64,000 bases of DNA, taken from NCBI RefSeq assembly GCF_041435355.1, contig NZ_CP108442.1:992001-1056000 (forward strand), read 5' to 3'. The notes under the pieces were generated by a model. That model saw nothing but the letters and a program-made list of their open reading frames with translations. It was not told the origin of the DNA and ran no database searches. Positions 59,018 to 64,000 of this stretch are shown in pieces. The stretch is from Streptomyces sp. NBC_01276. Lineage in GTDB: Bacteria; Actinomycetota; Actinomycetes; Streptomycetales; Streptomycetaceae. The translations under genes were made by a program, and so were the position numbers. Each line of letters begins with the position of its first letter. The first letter of the stretch is position 1.

Positions 59018-60379
59018 TCACACCAGTTCGGGCTGCGCCTCGCGCCGCGGCTGCGGAAGGTGCACCGAGGCGGCCTCGCGCTCCCAGAGCCTGGTGGTCC
59101 GTACGTAGCCGTAGATCACCGAGGCCATCGACAGGATGATCAGCGGCCCGAAGAGCCAGGGAAGCCCGGCCATCTCCACCGGCAGGTAGCGGTACGAAGC
59201 CAGGAGCGCGGCGAAGACCGCGGCGCCGTAGACCACCAGCCGGGTCGCCGACCGGTCCCAGCCGTGGTCGATCGCGCGCAGCGCCGCCTCGATGGTGAGC
59301 GTGAAGACCACGCCGGCCACGATGTCCGCACCGTAGTGGTAGCCGAAGCCCAGGGTCGCGCCGAGAGTGGCGATCAGCCAGAACGTGCCGGCCCAGCGCA
59401 GCGCCCGGGGGCCCCTGCGGGAGTGGATGAAGATCGCGGTGGCCCACGCCGTGTGCAGACTGGGCATGCAGTTGCGCGGGGTGATCTCGTCGAAGGGCAT
59501 CGGGACCGGGGTGCCGAGCGGCGGCGGCGTGTTCGGCCACAGGTCGGCGAGCGCCCAGTGCCCCCCGTCGGCGCCGTAGGCGAGGATCGGTCCGACCACC
59601 GGGAAGATCATGTAGATGCCCGGGCCGAGCAGGCCTATGACCAGGAACGTGCGCACCAGGTGGTGGCCGGGGAAGCGGCGCTCGGCGGCCACGTTGCGCA
59701 GCTGGTACAGCGCGACGCCGACCGCGGCCACCGCGAGCTGGATGTAGACCCATTCGAGGACGTGGTGGCCCACCGAGCCGGTGGCCTCCACGATCCGGCC
59801 CGCCAGCCACGACGGGTTGCCCAGTGCGTGATCGGCGGTCGCCACGTACTGGTCGAGCACCATCGGGCGGGTCTTGGACGTGATCAGCAGCCAGGTGTAG
59901 CCGGTCTTGCGGCCGGCCACCAGCAGCAGGGCCAGTCCGACGCCCTTCAGCAGCAGGGCCCGCTCCCGGCCGGTGCGGCGCGTGACGGCGATGACGGCGC
60001 AGCCCAGGGTCACCCACAAGGCGCCGTTGCCGACCATCATCTGGGCGCCGACCATGCTGCGCACGATCCAGAAGACGAGGTCGATGCCGACCGCGGCGCC
60101 GAGCGCGATGAACCGCTGCCGCCAGGTGAGCACCACCATCATCAACGCCATGCTGACGTAGAGGACCGTCCCCGATCTGGGGGCGAAGATCACCTCTTGC
60201 GCCTGGCTGGTGATCGGTCCCGGCTCGCCGTAGTGGCGCGCGGCGATCTCCAGGGCGATGAGGAATCCCAGGGCCACCACACCGACCGCGGCCCACAGCA
60301 AGACGCGCGGTCGACGCCATGCGGCGACCCTGGGGCCGCTGCCCGTTCGCGAAAATGCTCGCGCAATCCTAGATATCAA
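59018..60379 (-). CDS. PAP2-superfamily membrane protein (inositolphosphotransferase-like)
   Basis: 453 residues if the TTG at 60379 is used; a later TTG or GTG is possible and the first ~20 residues are uncertain. There are about ten hydrophobic helices. In the C-terminal half the PAP2/Aur1-like signature is seen: RNCMPSLHTAWA (C2 His) and HYGADIVAG (C3 His and Asp), with IYMIFPVVGPILAYG before it. The N-terminal half is a membrane domain of unknown role. Such proteins move or remove phosphate head groups on lipids or polyprenyl carriers. It stands alone on the minus strand beside a LysR gene. Exact reaction unknown. Confidence 0.82.
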   Translation of the reverse strand: MISRIARAFSRTGSGPRVAAWRRPRVLLWAAVGVVALGFLIALEIAARHYGEPGPITSQAQEVIFAPRSGTVLYVSMALMMVVLTWRQRFIALGAAVGIDLVFWIVRSMVGAQMMVGNGALWVTLGCAVIAVTRRTGRERALLLKGVGLALLLVAGRKTGYTWLLITSKTRPMVLDQYVATADHALGNPSWLAGRIVEATGSVGHHVLEWVYIQLAVAAVGVALYQLRNVAAERRFPGHHLVRTFLVIGLLGPGIYMIFPVVGPILAYGADGGHWALADLWPNTPPPLGTPVPMPFDEITPRNCMPSLHTAWATAIFIHSRRGPRALRWAGTFWLIATLGATLGFGYHYGADIVAGVVFTLTIEAALRAIDHGWDRSATRLVVYGAAVFAALLASYRYLPVEMAGLPWLFGPLIILSMASVIYGYVRTTRLWEREAASVHLPQPRREAQPELV

Positions 60380-60431
60380 TTTTCAACCGATTTATATGTT
60401 TTCCAACGCCGTCGTTGTGAGCTCGAACATG

Positions 60432-61415
60432 TTAACGGAAAGGGTGGCTTTCACTGATGCCGTGCTGGACGTCAAGTGAACGCTGCGGGGCCACCCAGCT
60501 CGGCACCCAGGTCCCGGCGGCGTCGAGGGCGGGGCGCGTGGCGGCGAGGTGGGCGCGGAGGGCGGCCAGCGCCGGGTGGGGGTTGTCGCGGTGCCAGAGG
60601 AGCGAGTGCGGGTAGACGGGTGTCGGGTCGGTCACCGGGACGCGGCGCAGGCCGTGGCCGGCGGGCCAGACGACGCGCGTGTGCTCGCCCATGAAGGTGG
60701 CCAGGGCCGGGGTGTCGGCGACCGTGTCGAGGAGTGCGTCGGAGCCGAAGTTGGGGCCGGTCGCCTCGATGGTGAGGCCGAACCCGGCGGCGAGGTCGTC
60801 GTAATAGGCGCCCCACTCGGTACCGGGGACGATTCCGGGCATCCAGATCCGGTGCCCGGCGAGCTCCGCGAGGGCCACCGACCGGGCGCCCGCCAGGGCG
60901 TGGGCCGGGCCGGTGAGCAGCTGGAGCGGCTCGTCGAGCACCCGTACGGACTCGACGTCCTCGGGGAGGGGCCGGCCGGGCACCCCGACGGCGCGGAAGG
61001 AGGCGTCGATGACACCCGAGCGGAGGGCGGCGACGGCCGTCTCGATGTCGAACAGCATCACCACGTCGAGCTCGACGTCGGGGTGCGCGCGGTGGAAGTC
61101 GCGCATCATGCCCGACGGCGCGACCCGCGAGGCGATCACGTCGACGCGCAGCGGACGCCGGCCGGGGCGCACGGACGCGACCGCGCGCTCGGCGACGCGC
61201 AGCAGCTCGCGCGCGTGGGGCAGGAACGCCTGCCCGTCGATGGTGAGCTCCGCACCGCGCGCGGTACGGGTGAACAGTCGTACGCCGAGGTCGCGCTCCA
61301 GCGCGGCGATGCGCTTGGAGACCGCCTGCTGCGTGACCGCCAGCCCGGCGGCGGCCTCCTGGAACCGCCCCGCCTCGGCGGCGGCGACGAAGGTCCGGAT
61401 GGTGTCGAGGTCCAT
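60432..61415 (-). CDS. LysR-family regulator
   Basis: 327 residues. The N-terminal HTH is FVAAAEAGRFQEAAAGLAVT with QQAVSKRIAALERDLGVRLF, followed by TRGAELTIDGQAFLPHA in the usual way. The effector domain spans residues 90-300 (LRVDVIASRVAPSGMMRDFH, VIDASFRAVG). The tail of ~15 residues is extra. It is divergent from an MFS gene, with a perfect 9-bp-arm palindrome 15 bases upstream of its own start, where a LysR tetramer would bind and control both genes. Confidence 0.9.
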   Translation of the reverse strand: MDLDTIRTFVAAAEAGRFQEAAAGLAVTQQAVSKRIAALERDLGVRLFTRTARGAELTIDGQAFLPHARELLRVAERAVASVRPGRRPLRVDVIASRVAPSGMMRDFHRAHPDVELDVVMLFDIETAVAALRSGVIDASFRAVGVPGRPLPEDVESVRVLDEPLQLLTGPAHALAGARSVALAELAGHRIWMPGIVPGTEWGAYYDDLAAGFGLTIEATGPNFGSDALLDTVADTPALATFMGEHTRVVWPAGHGLRRVPVTDPTPVYPHSLLWHRDNPHPALAALRAHLAATRPALDAAGTWVPSWVAPQRSLDVQHGISESHPFR

Positions 61416-61429
61416 GCAGAGACCCTAAG

Positions 61430-61450
61430 CCCACAACCAATGGTTGTGGG
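61430..61450. promoter_or_regulatory. Perfect palindrome in the LysR/MFS intergenic region
   Basis: Arms CCCACAACC (61430-61438) and GGTTGTGGG (61442-61450) surround a 3-base centre. A further half-site, TGTGGTTGTT, lies at 61461-61470. The site has the T-N-A type spacing of LysR boxes and is adjacent to the LysR start, a normal place for autoregulation. Confidence 0.65.
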
Positions 61451-61549
61451 GAGGTGGCCCTGTGGTTGTTTGACCCCGTGTGCAGCCCTGGCCTTTGATG
61501 CTTCCGATCGCGGATCGGTTGTACGGGTGGAGCGGGGGAGGAGTCGGGC

Positions 61550-62803
61550 ATGGGCGGCGGGCACCGGCTGGGACGGCGGTTCGGTTGGCTCTGGGGGGCG
61601 TACGGAACGAGCGCGCTCGGCACCTGGCTCGCCTTCGGCGCGTTCCCGCTGATCGCCGTCCGGGAGCTGCACGCCGGTCCGGCGGAGGTCGCCGCGCTCT
61701 CCTCGGTGGGGGCCGCGGTGGGCGCGGCGGTGGCGGTGCCGCTCGGCCCGTGGGTGGAGTTCCGCCGCAAGCGGCCGGTGCTGATCGCGATGGACCTGGC
61801 GCGGTGCGCGGCGCTGCTCACGATCCCCGCCGCCTTCGCGCTCGGCGTGCTCACCCTCCTTCAGCTCCTGCTGGTCTCGGCCGTCGTCGCGGCGGCCGAC
61901 ATCGGCTTCCGCGCCGCCTCCGGCGCGTACCTGAAGACACTGCTGCCGGCCGAGGACCTGCTCGTCGCCAACGCCCGGTTCGAGTCCACGGCCTGGACGA
62001 CCACGATCATCGGACCGCCGCTGGGCGGCGCGGCGATCGGGCTCCTCGGACCGGTGGCGACGGTGGTGGCCGACGCGGTCAGCTACCTGCTCTCGGCCCT
62101 GGGCATCCGCGCGATGGGCGGGCACGAGCCCCGGCCGGGGCTCCGGGGGGAGGCCGGGCGCATGCGGGCCGGGGACCTGCTCGACGGCTGGCGGTTCATC
62201 CTCTCCGACGCGACGCTCCGGCCGCTTTTCTACAACACCGCCCTGTTCAACGGCCTCGTGATGGCCACCCAGCCGCTCCTGGCCGTCCTGATGCTCGGCC
62301 CGCTCGGGTTCGCACCGTGGCAGTACGGCCTCGCCTTCGCGGCGCCCTCGATCGGCGGCCTGCTCGGTTCGCGGCTGGCCCGACCGCTCGTCACCCGGTT
62401 CGGGCAGCGCCGGGTCCTGGCGGTGTCCGGGGCCCTGCGCGCGCTCTGGCCCGTGGGGCTGGCCTTCGTGGGGCCGGGCACCGCGGGGCTGCTGCTGGTG
62501 ATCGGCGTCGAACTCGGTCTCATCTTCTGCTGCGGGGTCTTCAACCCCGTCCAGGCCACCTGCCGCCTCCAGCGCACCGCGCCCGACCGGGTCGCCCGCA
62601 CGCTGTCCGCCTGGGCGGTGACGGCCAAGGCCTCGACCGCGCTCCTGACGGCCGTCTGGGGCGTACTGGGCACCCTGCTCGGGCCGCGCACCGCCATCGG
62701 CCTGGCCGGGGCGGTCCTGCTGGCGACCCCCCTGCTGCTCCCCCGCCGCACGACGGGCCTTCCCCCCGAGCCGGAGCCGGCACCGCGACGGATGCTCTCG
62801 TAG
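61550..62803 (+). CDS. MFS exporter
   Basis: 417 residues. About twelve helices can be followed, starting FGWLWGAYGTSALGTWLAFGAFPLIAV. The loop 2-3 motif is PLGPWVEFRRKRPVLIAMD, and the second half begins LRPLFYNTALFNGLVMATQPLLAV. It belongs to the MFS_3 (EntS/macrolide exporter) group, as does the protein encoded at 16663-17994. The divergent LysR regulator probably induces it. Substrate unknown. Confidence 0.87.
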   Translation: MGGGHRLGRRFGWLWGAYGTSALGTWLAFGAFPLIAVRELHAGPAEVAALSSVGAAVGAAVAVPLGPWVEFRRKRPVLIAMDLARCAALLTIPAAFALGVLTLLQLLLVSAVVAAADIGFRAASGAYLKTLLPAEDLLVANARFESTAWTTTIIGPPLGGAAIGLLGPVATVVADAVSYLLSALGIRAMGGHEPRPGLRGEAGRMRAGDLLDGWRFILSDATLRPLFYNTALFNGLVMATQPLLAVLMLGPLGFAPWQYGLAFAAPSIGGLLGSRLARPLVTRFGQRRVLAVSGALRALWPVGLAFVGPGTAGLLLVIGVELGLIFCCGVFNPVQATCRLQRTAPDRVARTLSAWAVTAKASTALLTAVWGVLGTLLGPRTAIGLAGAVLLATPLLLPRRTTGLPPEPEPAPRRMLS

Positions 62804-62985
62804 GGCCGACCAGCGCCGGTGTCCCGTACCGGTCGAGCGCTGGATGATCGTCCGGTGATGCCGCGCCCGTGGACGCTGTTGGCTTCGGCCGGCCGGCCAA
62901 AGGCGCCCTCGCGCACCGGTTGACCGCCGCCCCGTTCACGGCCGGCCGGGGCGGCACGTACGACGACTGACGGCAAGGACGCACC

Positions 62986-63171
62986 ATGGCGACGCTGGAC
63001 CGGATGGACCTGCGGCTGCGATAGACGGGCTTCGCCCGGACCGTGGCCATCGGGGACGGTCCGGAGCCCCGCCGTCTCGGGAACGACCTGGCCGTGGTGG
63101 CCGGCGCCGCACGGGAGGCCTTCCGCTCGGACGAGACCATCACCGGGCGGCAACTGCACGCGCGGACCTGA
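62986..63171 (+). pseudogene. Short ORF interrupted by an in-frame amber codon
   Basis: From ATG 62986 (with GGCAAGGA upstream) the frame reads 12 codons, meets TAG at 63022-63024, and then stays open for 48 more to TGA at 63169-63171. The part after TAG has natural composition (TGFARTVAIGDGPEPRRLGN and AREAFRSDETITGRQLHAR). I do not recognise the protein. It may be the remnant of a larger gene or a gene broken by one substitution (for example CAG to TAG). Just upstream, a 33-codon ORF (62869-62970) has no ribosome site and is not counted. Confidence 0.4.
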
Positions 63172-63185
63172 GCCCGAGCCCGCCG

Positions 63186-64000
63186 TCACGGCGTCCGGAC
63201 CAGCATGGCGGCGAGCACCAGGCACAGGAGGGCGACGTACCCCGAGGCGTGGAGACGGTCCGCGATCCGCGGGGGCCTGCGGCGAAGGAGGACGACGACC
63301 GGGAGGGCCCCGAGGAGGAGCAGGGCGGCGGCTCCGAAATCGACGGAACCGACGGCCGACACCGGCGCCGCGCCGTCCGTCCCGTGGGCGACCGCGAGGA
63401 AGACCGCGCACGCCGGGGCACTGATACAGGCGGTGAGGGGGTTGGCCAGCGCCGCGGCGGTGCCCATCGGGAGTCCCGAACGCCGCAGCAGCGGTACGGT
63501 CATGACGCTCCCTCCGACACCGAGGAAGGAGGCGGCGGCGCCGATGGGGACCCCGAGCGCGGCCGGGACCGCGAACGCCCCGGACCCGCGGGCGGCACCA
63601 ACAGCGGCACCGGCACCGGAGGCGGGTCGCAGGAACCCCGGGCGCGCGAGCACGTCGGCGACGGTCATCGCCAGATAGGCCACGAACCCCCAGTGGATCA
63701 GCCAGCCCGGCGCGGAGCCCGCGACGACCGCACCGCCGGTCCCCCCGACGCCGAGCAGGACCATCAGGGGGCCGGTACCCCGCAGACGGCGCAGAACCGG
63801 CCGGGGCGTGGCCGCGCTGGCCACCACCGCGTTGACGACCATGACCAGCGACGAGGTCGCCACCGCGACGGCCGCCGCGGCCGGTCCCGCGGCGGCGTCC
63901 GCCCAGACGATGACGGGGACCGTGACGAAGCCTCCCCCGAAGCCGAACACCACGGTGGTCAGACCGGTCAGGATCCCGACGACGACAAGAACGACAGCAC
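63186..64000 (-). CDS. TauE/SafE-family permease (5' end outside window)
   Basis: The frame is open from base 64000 and the segment before the first in-window GTG already reads as the conserved first helix (VGILTGLTTVVFGFGGGFVTVP), so the true start is beyond the window. About eight helices and two glycine-rich repeats (FGFGGGF and SFLGVGGSVMTVPLL) are seen, the mark of TauE/SafE transporters. These export or import organosulphonates, sulphite or related anions. The protein ends LVRTP just before the interrupted ORF. No sulphur genes are nearby. Confidence 0.88.
   Translation of the reverse strand, partial: AVVLVVVGILTGLTTVVFGFGGGFVTVPVIVWADAAAGPAAAAVAVATSSLVMVVNAVVASAATPRPVLRRLRGTGPLMVLLGVGGTGGAVVAGSAPGWLIHWGFVAYLAMTVADVLARPGFLRPASGAGAAVGAARGSGAFAVPAALGVPIGAAASFLGVGGSVMTVPLLRRSGLPMGTAAALANPLTACISAPACAVFLAVAHGTDGAAPVSAVGSVDFGAAALLLLGALPVVVLLRRRPPRIADRLHASGYVALLCLVLAAMLVRTP

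Noticed and set aside
62869..62970. 33-codon ORF before the amber-interrupted ORF
   Set aside because: No ribosome site, no recognisable composition or conservation cue; mentioned only as a possible remnant.

Overview
The window looks like chromosomal DNA of a Streptomyces-type actinomycete. The evidence is very high G+C, many GTG and some TTG starts, purine-rich Shine-Dalgarno sites, -10 boxes of the TANNNT type, and a gene set typical of the group: SpoIIE-type phosphatase, STAS and HATPase anti-sigma partners, ECF sigma factors, an SCO0930-type lipoprotein, a sugar ABC importer without its own ATPase, and TetR/MarR/LysR regulators beside the genes they probably control. I saw no transposase, integrase, CRISPR array or rRNA. 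The first gene (SpoIIE phosphatase) and the last (TauE/SafE permease) are cut by the window edges.

Layout. 1-7.4 kb: stress and envelope genes (phosphatase, orphan solute-binding lipoprotein, DUF4344 metallopeptidase, CopZ-like protein, DUF4142 and DUF1996 proteins, ECF sigma factor with a C-terminal zinc-finger-like part). 7.5-13.9 kb: a candidate trans-membrane redox module with a PucR-type regulator carrying a histidine-rich tandem repeat, a haem-b-type membrane protein, a NuoF-like flavoprotein fused to a ferredoxin, and two lipoproteins. 13.9-22.1 kb: cobalamin-binding protein, tripeptidyl-aminopeptidase-like hydrolase, MFS exporter, thioesterase, 2,4-dienoyl-CoA reductase and an alpha/beta-hydrolase fusion. 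22.1-29.3 kb: a minus-strand operon for mannoside uptake and hydrolysis (binding protein, two permeases, GH38 mannosidase) ending in a GNAT acetyltransferase.

29.7-32.1 kb: a perfectly base-paired tRNA-shaped gene lacking the usual D-loop and T-loop signatures. It has its own promoter, and its CCA end overlaps the start codon of a 778-residue protein I cannot assign. 32.4-40.5 kb: a six-gene operon encoding a benzoylformate-decarboxylase-like ThDP enzyme, a GlcD-type FAD hydroxyacid dehydrogenase, a P450 without the I-helix threonine, a lipase-like hydrolase, a plant-type fatty-acid alpha-dioxygenase and a WXG100-like small protein. Together these read as a fatty-acid alpha-oxidation pathway: lipid to free acid, to 2-hydroperoxy or 2-hydroxy acid, to 2-oxo acid, to an aldehyde one carbon shorter.

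40.5-47.4 kb: small membrane protein, universal stress protein, PLP-dependent dehydratase with its TetR regulator, then secreted GH27 and GH89 glycosidases. 47.6-52.5 kb: SigK-like sigma factor, RskA-like anti-sigma factor, a membrane-anchored molybdopterin oxidoreductase and a membrane-anchored esterase. 52.6-64 kb: P450 and divergent TetR gene with a perfect operator, 3-hydroxyisobutyryl-CoA hydrolase-like gene, MarR-isochorismatase pair, HATPase and STAS anti-sigma components, PAP2-type membrane protein, divergent LysR/MFS pair with a perfect palindrome, an ORF interrupted by an amber codon, and the TauE permease.

The two most notable systems are the alpha-oxidation operon and the tRNA-like gene with its overlapping protein gene. 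All functional calls come from motif recognition by eye; no database search was run.
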